This document shows positions 38,119 through 47,286 of a stretch of 64,000 bases of DNA, piece by piece; the stretch's first letter is position 1, and each line of letters starts with the position of its first letter. Below the pieces are notes generated by a model. It was not told the origin of the DNA. It searched no databases and was given only the letters and a program-made list of their open reading frames with translations. The translations under genes were made by a program, and so were the position numbers. Location of the stretch: contig NZ_JAPEHW010000001.1 of NCBI RefSeq assembly GCF_028875915.1, positions 184,105 to 248,104 of the forward strand, read 5' to 3'. The stretch is from Pseudoalteromonas sp. G4 (GTDB taxonomy: Bacteria > Pseudomonadota > Gammaproteobacteria > Enterobacterales > Alteromonadaceae).

Positions 38119-38505
38119 TTAATTTAGGCTTAAAAACATCATTGCGATTGGGCAAATTAAACCCACTAACCATACGCTCGATCGCAATATATGCCAATTT
38201 ACGTAGTAACAAACGCAATAAAGCACGCGTGCAATAATATAGATAATTGCAAGTGTTTCAGTTGTACTTGTTATGGTATTTGTTGCAAACACTACCACTA
38301 ATGCAATGGTAAAAATTAGCAGTGATTCAAAACTATTTTGATGCGCAGCTAGTGCACGGGCACCAAATCCAGTTAATTTGCTTTGCTGTGCACGTGGATG
38401 ACGGTTGTCGTAACCACCTTGTTTATTCATGGCAATTGCAACAGGTGCTTTTGCTAGATAAGGTAAAAGTGCGGCAATAATTGCACACAGGATTAATGTA
38501 TTCAT
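38119..38505 (-). CDS. MAPEG family membrane protein
   Basis: A 128-residue inner-membrane protein with four hydrophobic helices. RAQQSKLTGFGARALAAHQNSFESLLIF shows the MAPEG pattern (ARA-x-x-x-HQN-x-FE), which in eukaryotes belongs to glutathione-dependent enzymes. Bacterial members are mostly of unknown substrate. It begins two bases after the stop of the upstream small gene, so the two are an operon. Confidence 0.88.
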   Translation of the reverse strand: MNTLILCAIIAALLPYLAKAPVAIAMNKQGGYDNRHPRAQQSKLTGFGARALAAHQNSFESLLIFTIALVVVFATNTITSTTETLAIIYIIARVLYCVCYYVNWHILRSSVWLVGLICPIAMMFLSLN

Positions 38506-38507
38506 CG

Positions 38508-38747
38508 TTATTCTTTAATAAATGTGATGTTAGTTACACCTAACTTTTTAAAATACTCATCTCTGAAATTGCGGATTGCCGCTTTATCTTTAGCATACAA
38601 AGTAACTTGGTGCTCCATTTTTGAATAATCAGCAATATCAAAGCCCTCGGCAGCTGCAATAGCTTCAAACATAGAGTTATACTTGTCTTGCGCAAAATTT
38701 ATCAGTTTTTGTTGGTGATTAAAGGTGTATTGAATTTTCTTAGCCAT
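38508..38747 (-). CDS. small conserved protein, possibly DUF2960
   Basis: A 79-residue basic soluble protein. MAKKIQYTFNHQQKLINFAQ, then DKYNSMFEAIAAAEGFDIADY, resembles DUF2960 proteins known from Vibrio and Shewanella. This is from memory and not certain. It is upstream of the MAPEG gene with a 2-base gap. The function is unknown. Confidence 0.65.
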   Translation of the reverse strand: MAKKIQYTFNHQQKLINFAQDKYNSMFEAIAAAEGFDIADYSKMEHQVTLYAKDKAAIRNFRDEYFKKLGVTNITFIKE

Positions 38748-38826
38748 AAATGTCTTCTAACAATATTTTGTGACATTGTACTTAACTGTAAATAATCTGG
38801 ATATACGAAATATTCGCTTGGTGAGT

Positions 38827-39501
38827 TTAATTGTTAGAAAGTGATTTTAATTTGTTGGTTATTTTGAGGTATTCATTTAATGCAGGTTTAAATTCAACTT
38901 TGTGTGAAGCCACTTTTTCATAATGAGATACAAGACGTTTTAAATAGTTTAAAGCGGTATCAGGTTTTGTATGCTGCCAAAAACTCTCGCCAACAGGGCT
39001 TATTAATTTAGCGCTATTTTTTGATATATAGATGATCTCATAAAAGCGATTATTTTCTTCAACGAGTGTTTCTTTTAAAAGCCTAAAGTCTAATTCAATT
39101 AATTGTTTGCGTAGTAAAAAGGAATGATGAACAGGGCAAATAATAAAGTCTATTTCTCTTATTGGGTATTTAGTCTGAATAGTTGAAACAAATTCCGCGG
39201 CTAAATCGCCACCTACACCTGCAATGATAACCAAATGCCGGCCAGGATAATCATCAATTGGTAGAGCATTTACGCTTATTGTATGGCAAAGCCAATTCGT
39301 CTTGGAAAAGCGTGTTTTAAGGTTATGCTCGAGCGCTAACATTATGTGCTTTGCAATATCAACAAAATGGATTGTGCTAGCTGGATTCAAGTTGCAAAGC
39401 GCTTTGCCCAAAAAACCATGATCGCAACAAGTATCCCAAATATGGTGATAGTTGGGCTCAATAAAATCAACGATGGTTTGTAAACGGTTTGATAAAGACA
39501 T
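38827..39501 (-). CDS. TrmK-like SAM-dependent methyltransferase
   Basis: A 224-residue class I methyltransferase. The SAM loop is IWDTCCDHGFLGKAL (TrmK-type CDHG in place of GxGxG). IIAGVGGDLAAEFV matches the GMGG motif, and IICPVHHSFLLRKQL then KETLVEENNRFYEIIYI matches TrmK. In Bacillus, TrmK makes m1A22 in tRNA. The function of proteobacterial relatives is less certain. It is divergent from a flavin reductase gene. Confidence 0.78.
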   Translation of the reverse strand: MSLSNRLQTIVDFIEPNYHHIWDTCCDHGFLGKALCNLNPASTIHFVDIAKHIMLALEHNLKTRFSKTNWLCHTISVNALPIDDYPGRHLVIIAGVGGDLAAEFVSTIQTKYPIREIDFIICPVHHSFLLRKQLIELDFRLLKETLVEENNRFYEIIYISKNSAKLISPVGESFWQHTKPDTALNYLKRLVSHYEKVASHKVEFKPALNEYLKITNKLKSLSNN

Positions 39502-39604
39502 AGCAAGTGTACAAAAAATAAAGTGAGTTATTTTAACAAGTTTTAATTAAAAATACTGGATATTAAATGTATATTGCATGCAAAGTAAATTTTAGGGAAT
39601 TTAA

Positions 39605-40225
39605 ATGAAAATAGCGATAATAAGTGGCAGTGGTCGTAATAATTCAAATAGTTTGAAACTAGGTCAAAATATAGCATCAAGATATCAATCTGAAACAATT
39701 ACAATGGATCTGATTGATCTTAACCAACATAGTATTTTACTTCGTCACTATGAGCCATTAGATGACCCTCAGTTAATGTATGAGAAAGAGCAATTACTGA
39801 ATCGATTATATGATTGTGATGGTCTAATGATTATTGCACCAGAGTGGGGAGGCATGTTACCACCTGTATTACATAATGCTCTATTGTTAACTGCGTTTGG
39901 CTCTGCATCAGGCTTTCCGTTGGGGCACAAACCTGCCTTTGCGATAGGCGTGTCGGCATCAGGTGGTGGCCATAATCCTATTAGTATTTTAAAAGGCTAT
40001 GGTGCAAAAAACCCACATTTAGTTTGGTTACCTTTTCATTTAATTATCAGCAATATAAACGAATTTTTATCTGATATTGACGAAGACAGTCAAAACACTC
40101 GACACCTTCAACTAATGTCACGTTTAGACAGCGGTGCTCATGCTTTAACACTCTATGCAAAGCAGCTTAAACCAATACGAGAGCAACTAACAAAACTTTC
40201 AGAGAAACACCCCTTTGGTCAGTAA
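39605..40225 (+). CDS. NADPH-dependent FMN reductase family flavoprotein
   Basis: A 206-residue flavodoxin-fold protein. IAIISGSGRNNSNSLKL is the FMN phosphate-binding loop, and IIAPEWGGMLPPVLHNALLL is the second FMN-contact loop (normally PEYxxxxP; here EWGG). It probably reduces quinones or FMN with NAD(P)H. It has an AGGGA ribosome-binding site. Its 3' end overlaps the convergent reductase gene by 7 bases. Confidence 0.85.
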   Translation: MKIAIISGSGRNNSNSLKLGQNIASRYQSETITMDLIDLNQHSILLRHYEPLDDPQLMYEKEQLLNRLYDCDGLMIIAPEWGGMLPPVLHNALLLTAFGSASGFPLGHKPAFAIGVSASGGGHNPISILKGYGAKNPHLVWLPFHLIISNINEFLSDIDEDSQNTRHLQLMSRLDSGAHALTLYAKQLKPIREQLTKLSEKHPFGQ

Positions 40226-41103
40226 ACTAAATGTGTTTTTATTATCTCAGTAAATGCTTGTTTAAAAGAGTGTGTGTGACGAATGTTAAGTTCGCTTAAG
40301 CGAGTATCTTTTAATGCACAGTTATATGGTCGGTTAGCAATTTGGCTTGGTTCATTGATTGGTGAAATACCCTTTGTGTCCAGATTTAGAATTTCTGCAG
40401 ATAATTTCGCAATTTCATACTTTGTATATGCTTTTTCATCTGATAAATGAAAGATACCTGATGTATTCTCACTTGGCTGTTTAACTAAATCGACCAATGT
40501 ATAGGCGATATCGTCAACATGTGTAGGGAAGCGAATTGCCCAGTTATCATGTGCACTTATTGGCTTATCGTTCACCTGCTGCGCAATGGTAGTAATGGCT
40601 GACTCATCAAGTGATTCGACGTCTCCATATAATACAGGTACTCGAATAACCGTATGCGCTTTGCTGGTACTTAGCACAATTTGTTCACCCAATGCTTTGG
40701 TTTCACCGTAAAAATTCAGCGGGTTCGTTTTTGCGTTTTCTAAATAAGGCGCCTCTCTACCATCAAATACATAATCTGTACTGATAAAGAATAAACGGGC
40801 ATTTATGTGTTTAGCTTCGTTAGCTAAATGTTCCGTTACAGCAAGGTTTAATGCCTTTGTGTGTGCTTGGTTATTTTCGCATACATCAGGTTTTCGCTCT
40901 GCTGCTGCATGAATGATGATGTCAGGTCTAGCAATATTAAGGAGCTCGGTTACAGCAACATTATCTGTTAAATCAAGTTGAATGATTGGCGCCTTTGCAC
41001 GGCTAAAACCTGTGCCAATAACATTAAACCCTTGTTCGGTAAAAATTCGAAATAGCGCACGGCCCAAGAGGCCCGTAGCACCAGTCACCAGTACATTTTT
41101 CAT
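40219..41103 (-). CDS. RmlD-like extended SDR, strongly MAT2B-like
   Basis: A 294-residue NAD(P)-binding protein from the ATG at 41103, which has AAGGA upstream. An in-frame start 7 codons earlier falls inside an inverted repeat. The Rossmann loop is VTGATGLLGRAL, and the active site is Ser/Thr (FFISTDYVFDG) with YGETK. Several segments are close to the human methionine adenosyltransferase beta subunit (MAT2B) rather than to RmlD: AAERKPDVCENN, RVPVLYGDVESLDESA and WAIRFPTHVDDIA. It may be a dTDP-sugar-type reductase or a regulatory protein. No rml genes are nearby. Confidence 0.8.
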   Translation of the reverse strand: MKNVLVTGATGLLGRALFRIFTEQGFNVIGTGFSRAKAPIIQLDLTDNVAVTELLNIARPDIIIHAAAERKPDVCENNQAHTKALNLAVTEHLANEAKHINARLFFISTDYVFDGREAPYLENAKTNPLNFYGETKALGEQIVLSTSKAHTVIRVPVLYGDVESLDESAITTIAQQVNDKPISAHDNWAIRFPTHVDDIAYTLVDLVKQPSENTSGIFHLSDEKAYTKYEIAKLSAEILNLDTKGISPINEPSQIANRPYNCALKDTRLSELNIRHTHSFKQAFTEIIKTHLVY

Positions 41104-41114
41104 AACATTCCTTA

Positions 41115-41136
41115 ACAATAACATTATTGTTATTGT
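41115..41136. promoter_or_regulatory. inverted repeat upstream of the MAT2B-like gene
   Basis: ACAATAACA (41115-41123) and its exact reverse complement (41128-41136) flank 4 bases, 12 bases upstream of the chosen start. The core resembles the palindrome at 20942-20955. It could be an operator or a short hairpin. Confidence 0.35.
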
Positions 41137-41183
41137 AAAGCGCTAAATGCGCCTAGTCTTTAACTGTTATTTTATGTGACACA

Positions 41184-41783
41184 CTACGCGATATAGACAT
41201 TAAAACTAAGAGAAATACGTGTTTTGCTTGAGCGATTTGGCATCACGCTATGTGGCACGTGAGAGCGAAATAGTACTATTCGATTTTGTTTGGCAGTGTA
41301 ACACGCCTCAAAGGTTTCAAGGCCTACTTCCTCTGTCGCTATCGGTGCTGAAAAGTTGGGATGATAAAATTTAATGTCGCCAGAATTCTCAGGTGCGTCA
41401 AGATAAAACGAACCACTTACAAATGAGGGGTGAGTGTGATGAACATGGGTATGCACTTCTTGGCTATCGCCAGGGCGATAAAAATTAAACCAGCTTTCTC
41501 TTATCTCAATATGGTTGGCTTTGGGATTAAGCTTTTTAATAAAGAGTGCTGCTTGTTCTAAAATAAACTCGTGTGTATGGACTAAATCATATTTATGCAG
41601 TACTTGCCTATGTTCAGGCTGACGGGACTGTATATAAGAACGAGCATTAGCATCATCTTGTGTTAGGATTTGATTATACTCTTGTTGAATAATCGCTTTT
41701 AGTTCTTGTTGGATTAAAAAAGCACGATCTCCTTGGAGATCGTGACTGTATATAGGCGTGGCGAACCACAAATCAATTTTCAT
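41184..41783 (-). CDS. putative 2-oxoglutarate-Fe(II) oxygenase
   Basis: A 199-residue cupin-fold protein of the family once called TIGR02466. ESWFNFYRPGDSQEVHTHVHH supplies the first iron histidines, and FRSHVPHSVMPNRSSKTRISL supplies the distal histidine and the 2-oxoglutarate-binding arginine. The substrate is unknown. Relatives occur in marine bacteria and cyanophages. It begins 14 bases after the DUF481 gene on the same strand, so both are probably in one transcript. Confidence 0.82.
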   Translation of the reverse strand: MKIDLWFATPIYSHDLQGDRAFLIQQELKAIIQQEYNQILTQDDANARSYIQSRQPEHRQVLHKYDLVHTHEFILEQAALFIKKLNPKANHIEIRESWFNFYRPGDSQEVHTHVHHTHPSFVSGSFYLDAPENSGDIKFYHPNFSAPIATEEVGLETFEACYTAKQNRIVLFRSHVPHSVMPNRSSKTRISLSFNVYIA

Positions 41784-41797
41784 ATTATTATTGTTAG

Positions 41798-42898
41798 TTA
41801 AAATTCATAACCTAAGCTTACAACAAATCGGTAGTCATTTTTATCCGGTGTAAATGTGCCTGTTGGTTTTGGATTTTCTATACGGTCTAGATAAAATGAT
41901 AAGTCCAAATCGAAATCACCAATTAAGTCGATCTCTAACCCTGTTTTTAAGCGGTGTATATATTCACCAGCATCTTCACTTACTACTTTAACTTGGTAGT
42001 CAGCATCAAACTCAATATCTTTAGTGATATCCCACTCGATAACAGAGCCTAGATTTAACACACCTGATGTTTCGTTATCATCTTGACCAGGTTCAACGTT
42101 AATGTAGTTTGTTGATTGATAACTAGGACCTGCGCTTACTTCCCAAGAAAAATCACCAGTATCAATTAGCTCGTAACCAATACCCACACCAAAAGTATGT
42201 CTGCTATCGATATTACCAAATTCATCAGCAAAGTATTCATAGTCAGCAAGTCTAATAAAGGTTCTAGGTGAGAAAAACCAATCGAAGTTAGCGGTAAAAC
42301 GCTGATCATTCGTTGTTTCTTCTTTTTTACCGGTTTCTTGACTAACTCGTTCACTGAAGTTACTGATAAACTCTGAAGAAAAACGGCTAGTTGATGTTCT
42401 TCGCTGTGCTTCAGCACTGATTGTGTAATCCGATTGTTCTGAATTACCGCGGCGGAAGTTTGTACCAAAGTTTACTTCACCGTCCCAGTAATCAAATTCA
42501 TTACCATCAGCAGAAGCGATAGAAAGTAAATTACTCATGGCATAAGATTGTTCTGCGCCATCCTGAGAAATAATAAATTTTCCATCTTTAATAATAAGCT
42601 TGCCACTAATCACGGTACCATCATTAAGGCGGATACTTTGTGCACCTTTAGAGTAAAGTTCAGCAACATCTGCAATATCAATGACTTGGATGCCAAACTC
42701 ATCGGAATCGAATTCAAGCTCTTCTTCATACATGGTAATTAGATCACCTTTAAGCCATTCCCCTGATGAGGTTTTAACCCAATCAAACTTTTGATCAAAT
42801 GCAGGTGTGTCAGGTTTCCAAATTGGGTATGTATTTGCATGGGTAAAAAGAGGGGTGAGGAGAGTTGCGCTTAATAGTAAAGAATGTGCGAATTTCAT
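41798..42898 (-). CDS. DUF481 outer-membrane beta-barrel protein
   Basis: A 366-residue exported protein. A signal peptide (about 1-21, LLLSATLLTPLFTHA) is followed by a small beta domain (SIRLNDGTVISGKLIIKDGKF) and a barrel with repeated amphipathic strands, ending in FVVSLGYEF with a terminal aromatic as in outer-membrane proteins. DUF481 barrels are related to E. coli YdiY and are often acid- or salt-induced, with function unknown. It is followed by the 2OG oxygenase gene. Confidence 0.87.
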   Translation of the reverse strand: MKFAHSLLLSATLLTPLFTHANTYPIWKPDTPAFDQKFDWVKTSSGEWLKGDLITMYEEELEFDSDEFGIQVIDIADVAELYSKGAQSIRLNDGTVISGKLIIKDGKFIISQDGAEQSYAMSNLLSIASADGNEFDYWDGEVNFGTNFRRGNSEQSDYTISAEAQRRTSTSRFSSEFISNFSERVSQETGKKEETTNDQRFTANFDWFFSPRTFIRLADYEYFADEFGNIDSRHTFGVGIGYELIDTGDFSWEVSAGPSYQSTNYINVEPGQDDNETSGVLNLGSVIEWDITKDIEFDADYQVKVVSEDAGEYIHRLKTGLEIDLIGDFDLDLSFYLDRIENPKPTGTFTPDKNDYRFVVSLGYEF

Positions 42899-42971
42899 AA
42901 AAATAACTTCCTGTTATAACTTAATTATTCACACATTATATTATTTTTGTACCGATTTAAACTGCTTTAGA

Positions 42972-43445
42972 TCAAACTTTAGTTTCAGCTGAAAGCGGTA
43001 ACTCCATAAATACACTTAGCGGGTTATCACGATAACGACCAAAACATTCACATCGAGTAAAGCCTAGGCTTTCGTACAAATGAATTGACTCTGTTTGTTT
43101 GCTACCGGTTTCGAGTCTGAGTAATGGAATTTGAGCCTGGCCTGCCCAATACATTAGATTTTGCATAATTCGGCGTGATAAGCCTTTTCCGCGGTGAGTT
43201 GGTTTAACATACACGCGTTTGATTTCACCATAGAGGTTAGATTCAAACTTTTTAACTATCGCACCACAGGCGATGATACCTTCATCAGTAAGAAGTCCAA
43301 TGGCATGTACATTGGGTTGATTAAGTTCACTCAAAGGTAATGATTGGTCACTGGCAATTGGGTAAAGTGAATTCATCAAGCGATCTATTTCTTCGAATAG
43401 GCTAATAACATTTGGATCGTTTGAGTCTAATGAGACTAACTGCAT
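42972..43445 (-). CDS. GNAT family N-acetyltransferase
   Basis: A 157-residue GNAT-fold enzyme. Motif A is VYVKPTHRGKGLSRRIMQNL with the R-x-x-G-x-G/A acetyl-CoA loop. LRLETGSKQTESIHLYESLGF is motif B. It is similar to small-molecule or amino-acid acetyltransferases such as the YsnE/PhnO group. It has a GAGGA ribosome-binding site and is divergent from efpL. Confidence 0.9.
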   Translation of the reverse strand: MQLVSLDSNDPNVISLFEEIDRLMNSLYPIASDQSLPLSELNQPNVHAIGLLTDEGIIACGAIVKKFESNLYGEIKRVYVKPTHRGKGLSRRIMQNLMYWAGQAQIPLLRLETGSKQTESIHLYESLGFTRCECFGRYRDNPLSVFMELPLSAETKV

Positions 43446-43602
43446 AGTGTCCTCTACAACTTTTAACTTTGCCTGTCATATTGTGGCAAATAATTAAAAA
43501 TCAAGTTAACAAAAAATACAAGTTTGATTTTCACCATTATTTATTTACTAACAGCCAATATTTTTGTAGGGTCTGCATAAATTGACACAATGAGTATTAC
43601 AA

Positions 43603-44172
43603 ATGCCAAAAGCAAGTGAAATTAAAAAGCATGCCGCTATTGATTATAACGGTCGCGTGATGATTGTTCGTGATATTGAGCGTTCAGTACCACAAGGTCG
43701 TGCGGGTGGAAGTTTATACCGCATGCGCATGTATGATGTGGTAAACGGTGGTAAAGTTGACGAGACTTTCAAAGCTGATGAAATGCTTAATTTTGCAGAC
43801 TTAAATCGTAGACCTGCTGTCTTATCGTATATAGACGGTGACGAATATGTATTTATGGACGAAGAAGACTACACACCATATAACATCAATAAAGAATCAA
43901 TTGCAGAGCAACTTTTGTTTATTGATGAAAACACCAAAGGTTTATTAGTGGTTGTGGTTGAAGGTAGCCCAGTTTCAATTGATTTACCTTCTAGTGTTGA
44001 ACTTGTGATTGAAGATACTTCTCCCTCAATTAAAGGTGCATCAGCTAGTGCACGTACCAAACCTGCAACGATGACTACTGGTCTTATCATTCAAGTACCG
44101 GAGCATATTTCAGCAGGGGATAAAGTGAAGATTAACACATCAGAACAAAAGTTTATGGGCCGTGCTGATTAA
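43603..44172 (+). CDS. efpL: elongation factor P-like protein EfpL (YeiP)
   Basis: A 189-residue three-domain translation factor that relieves ribosome stalling at polyproline and related motifs. It matches E. coli YeiP across its length: [29 protein letters not shown] and the C-terminal [18 protein letters not shown] ending in GRAD. The tip loop of domain 1 carries Arg33 (VPQGRAGGS), the EfpL-type residue, in place of the modified Lys34 of EF-P. A terminator follows 18 bases after the stop. Confidence 0.95.
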   Translation: MPKASEIKKHAAIDYNGRVMIVRDIERSVPQGRAGGSLYRMRMYDVVNGGKVDETFKADEMLNFADLNRRPAVLSYIDGDEYVFMDEEDYTPYNINKESIAEQLLFIDENTKGLLVVVVEGSPVSIDLPSSVELVIEDTSPSIKGASASARTKPATMTTGLIIQVPEHISAGDKVKINTSEQKFMGRAD

Positions 44173-44190
44173 TAATTTATTTATGCTGTT

Positions 44191-44219
44191 AAGGCTTAGC
44201 ATTTGCTAGGCCTTTTTTA
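44191..44219 (+). terminator. rho-independent terminator of efpL
   Basis: A ten-bp stem (AAGGCTTAGC at 44191-44200 with GCTAGGCCTT at 44205-44214, one G-U pair) with loop ATTT is followed by a run of Ts. Confidence 0.85.
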
Positions 44220-44381
44220 TGAGCAAAAATATATAAATTTAATATTATTCGTTAATAATTAAATTAGTCTTTATATGAGATAAACTAACATGCCGAATTA
44301 TGGATAGAAAATAAGCTCTAGTAATCAGAGCTTCTATAATTACTTAAATAAAACTACAAAAGAAATTTTAAAAGGATGAGT

Positions 44382-45548
44382 ATGAATATAACTATTGCAG
44401 GAACTGGCTATGTAGGCCTCTCAAATGCTGTTCTACTTGCCCAACACAATTCAGTTATTGCTTTAGATTTAATTCAAGAAAAAGTAGATTTAATAAATCA
44501 AAAAAAGTCCCCAATATCAGACCCAGAAATTGAATCATTTTTAGCAAGTAAAGAATTGGATTTAATAGCTACTACTGATAAAGAGCAGGCTTTTAAGAAT
44601 TCAGATTATGTCATTATAGCTACGCCAACAGACTATGATGAAATAACCAATAAATTTAATACCTCTTCTGTGGAAGCGGTCATTCACGAAGTAAACAAAG
44701 TGAATCCATCAGCCATTATGGTTATCAAATCAACAGTGCCTGTTGGTTTCACAAAACGTATAAAACAAAAACTATGCACCAGTAATATTTTATTTTCTCC
44801 AGAATTTTTACGAGAAGGTAAAGCCCTTTATGATAATTTGTATCCTTCACGCATTATCGTAGGCGAAAAATCAGAACGTGCGCAAGTTTTTGCAGAATTA
44901 CTCGCTGAAGGGGCAGTTAAAGAAGATATCGACATTTTACTAACGGGCTCTACAGAAGCTGAAGCTGTAAAGTTATTCTCTAATACCTACCTTGCAATGC
45001 GGGTTTCCTACTTTAATGAGCTTGATACCTATGCAGAGAGCCATGGCTTAGATACCAGAGAAATCATTCAAGGTGTTAGTTTAGATCCTCGTATCGGTAA
45101 TCACTACAATAACCCATCGTTTGGCTATGGTGGTTATTGTTTACCTAAGGATACCAAGCAATTACGTGCAAATTTTGAAGATGTGCCAAATACCTTAATT
45201 AATTCAATTGTTGAATCTAACACGGTTAGAAAAGACCATATTGCCTTTTCGATCATTAACAAACAGCCTAAAGTCGTTGGTATTCACCGTTTAATAATGA
45301 AATCAGGCTCAGATAACTTTAGAGCTTCTTCGATTCAAGGCATTATGAAACGCATCAAAGCAAAAGGCATTGAAGTTGTAGTTTATGAGCCTGTGCTAGA
45401 AGATGAATATTTCTTTAATTCTCGCGTTGTACGTGATTTAGAAGAGTTTAAACAAATCTCTGATGTGATTGTCGCCAACCGAATGGAAGCGTGTTTATCT
45501 GATGTCGCATGTAAAGTATATACTCGGGACTTGTTTGGTAATGATTAG
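44382..45548 (+). CDS. ugd: UDP-glucose 6-dehydrogenase
   Basis: A 388-residue enzyme making UDP-glucuronate for polysaccharides. I start at 44382 because the AAAGG site sits directly against an earlier in-frame ATG (44376) but 6 bases before this one. The NAD loop is [24 protein letters not shown] and [20 protein letters not shown] are diagnostic, and the catalytic cysteine lies in [13 protein letters not shown]. It is the short Ugd form found in enteric bacteria. No capsule cluster is adjacent. Confidence 0.95.
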   Translation: MNITIAGTGYVGLSNAVLLAQHNSVIALDLIQEKVDLINQKKSPISDPEIESFLASKELDLIATTDKEQAFKNSDYVIIATPTDYDEITNKFNTSSVEAVIHEVNKVNPSAIMVIKSTVPVGFTKRIKQKLCTSNILFSPEFLREGKALYDNLYPSRIIVGEKSERAQVFAELLAEGAVKEDIDILLTGSTEAEAVKLFSNTYLAMRVSYFNELDTYAESHGLDTREIIQGVSLDPRIGNHYNNPSFGYGGYCLPKDTKQLRANFEDVPNTLINSIVESNTVRKDHIAFSIINKQPKVVGIHRLIMKSGSDNFRASSIQGIMKRIKAKGIEVVVYEPVLEDEYFFNSRVVRDLEEFKQISDVIVANRMEACLSDVACKVYTRDLFGND

Positions 45549-45623
45549 GTTTATATAACTTAATTCTGCTAGCACGAATCACCTAAATTAGTTAGCATTA
45601 GTGTTTTTGTTTTTAGGTAATTT

Positions 45624-46220
45624 ATGGCTCAGTTGTACTTTTATTATTCTGCGATGAATGCAGGAAAATCTACTACGTTATTGCAATCGGCATTTAACTA
45701 TAAAGAACGTGGTATGGAGCCATTAATCTATACGGCAGCAATTGATACACGATTTGGCGCAGGTAAAGTAAGTTCACGTATTGGTCTTGCTGCTGATGCG
45801 TCATTGTTCTCACCTGAATCAAATCTAATTGATGAAATAGCCACCAAACATGCCATCAAAAAAATTGATTGTGTTTTAATTGATGAAGCGCAATTTTTAA
45901 CTAAGAAACAAGTTGAAGAATTGTGTTTAGTGGTAGATAGATTAAAAATTCCTGTGCTGTGCTACGGCTTAAGAACCGATTTCTTAGGCGAATTGTTTGT
46001 AGGTGCACAGTATTTATTGGCGTGGGCAGACAAACTGATTGAACTTAAAACGGTTTGCCACTGTGGGCGTAAAGCTAATATGGTGCTTCGAACAAATGAG
46101 CAAGGTGTGCCTATTACACAGGGTGAACAAGTTGAAATAGGCGGTAACGATCGTTATGTTTCAGTTTGCCGTAAGCACTATTTTGAAGGCTTGGAAAATC
46201 AATTAGCTGTACCTAATTAA
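45624..46220 (+). CDS. tdk: thymidine kinase
   Basis: A 198-residue type II thymidine kinase that phosphorylates thymidine with ATP in pyrimidine salvage. It is nearly collinear with E. coli Tdk: [17 protein letters not shown] is the P-loop, VLIDEAQFL is Walker B, and the lasso is [12 protein letters not shown]. The zinc cysteines are present (CHCG, and C in [11 protein letters not shown]). It is 7 residues shorter than E. coli Tdk at the C-terminus, where variation is normal. Confidence 0.97.
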   Translation: MAQLYFYYSAMNAGKSTTLLQSAFNYKERGMEPLIYTAAIDTRFGAGKVSSRIGLAADASLFSPESNLIDEIATKHAIKKIDCVLIDEAQFLTKKQVEELCLVVDRLKIPVLCYGLRTDFLGELFVGAQYLLAWADKLIELKTVCHCGRKANMVLRTNEQGVPITQGEQVEIGGNDRYVSVCRKHYFEGLENQLAVPN

Positions 46221-46229
46221 TTTTTTACT

Positions 46230-46262
46230 TAGATGGGCTCAATTATTTATTGAGTCCATCTA
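46230..46262. terminator. inverted repeat between tdk and rlmF, possible bidirectional terminator
   Basis: A fourteen-bp stem (46230-46243 with 46249-46262, one G-U pair) with loop TATTT lies between the convergent tdk and rlmF stops. Neither side has a proper T-run, so it may be a weak terminator or an mRNA 3'-end stabiliser. Confidence 0.5.
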
Positions 46263-46284
46263 GTATTTATCACAATCAATTCAG

Positions 46285-47169
46285 TTACACGTTAAATTGC
46301 CAACACAATAAGTGCATAAGTTTTTGCCCATGCGCTAAAGGTAAAACTTGATAACTGCAGTCATCTAACTTTTCTAACGCTTTTGTTAACTGAGGTAAAT
46401 TTTCCTTCTTTGAAATCAGAGAAGTAAAAATACCTACTTGAGATTTAAACAATTCACTTTCTTTAATCATGTTACGTAAGAAAGAGAGCTCGCCACCTTC
46501 ACACCACAATTCTGCTTTTTGCCCTGAAAAATTAAAGCCTTTAGTGTCGTTTTTATCTAAATTTCGCCACTTACGTTGATTAGCCTTTTTGGCATCTTCT
46601 AAAGAGCCATGAAAAGGGGGGTTACAGCAAGTGATATCAAAATAGTCATTTTCTTTAATAATGCCCCGAAATATACGTTGGGACTCTTTTTGCAATTTCA
46701 GTTTTATCGGCAATTGGTTAAATGTTGCAAGGTTTTTAGCCTGTTTTAATGAGTTATTATCAATATCACTAGCAGTTGCTTTCCAACCGTAAATTTTATG
46801 CGCCAAAATAGGGTAAATTAAAGACGCTCCCGTACCAATATCAAGCAAGTGAATTTTCTTGCCTGTTGGTATATCGCCATCATACTTTGTTGCAAGTAAA
46901 TCCGCTAAGGTATGGATAAGATCAGCACGTCCTGGCACTGCAGGGCATAAATTAACATCAGGAATATCCCAAACAGCAACTTTATAATCTTCGACTAACA
47001 GTGCTTGATTAAGCGCTTTAACAGCAATTGCATCGCTAAAATCTAGTGATGTTTTATCATACTCATTTTTAATTAATTGTGCTTTGAGCAAAGGGGAGTT
47101 CTTAGCTAAACGCTCTAAATCATAGCCATTAAGATGAATATTACGTGGATGGTGTTTTTTTGATGTCAT
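46285..47169 (-). CDS. rlmF: 23S rRNA (adenine(1618)-N(6))-methyltransferase
   Basis: A 294-residue SAM methyltransferase that modifies A1618 of 23S rRNA. KKHHPRNIHLNGYDLERL at the start and WDIPDVNLCPAVPGRADLIH are RlmF signatures. The SAM loop is LLDIGTGASLIYPIL, and the catalytic N6-adenine motif is CCNPPFHGS. Its length agrees with E. coli RlmF (308). It is convergent with tdk. Confidence 0.95.
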   Translation of the reverse strand: MTSKKHHPRNIHLNGYDLERLAKNSPLLKAQLIKNEYDKTSLDFSDAIAVKALNQALLVEDYKVAVWDIPDVNLCPAVPGRADLIHTLADLLATKYDGDIPTGKKIHLLDIGTGASLIYPILAHKIYGWKATASDIDNNSLKQAKNLATFNQLPIKLKLQKESQRIFRGIIKENDYFDITCCNPPFHGSLEDAKKANQRKWRNLDKNDTKGFNFSGQKAELWCEGGELSFLRNMIKESELFKSQVGIFTSLISKKENLPQLTKALEKLDDCSYQVLPLAHGQKLMHLLCWQFNV

Positions 47170-47286
47170 GTTGTTTCAGTCTTTACTGATAATATTCCTA
47201 TTTTAACACGCTCTTGCGTCAACTCTTGTAAAAACAAGCTTAAGTTTTTAGTATTTACGTGGTACGACCAGATAAAAGCAATAAAT

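Noticed and set aside
44219..44381. JUMPstart or ops element before ugd, suggesting a capsule cluster
   Set aside because: No GGCGGTAG-type sequence is present, and the neighbours are tdk and efpL, not polysaccharide genes.
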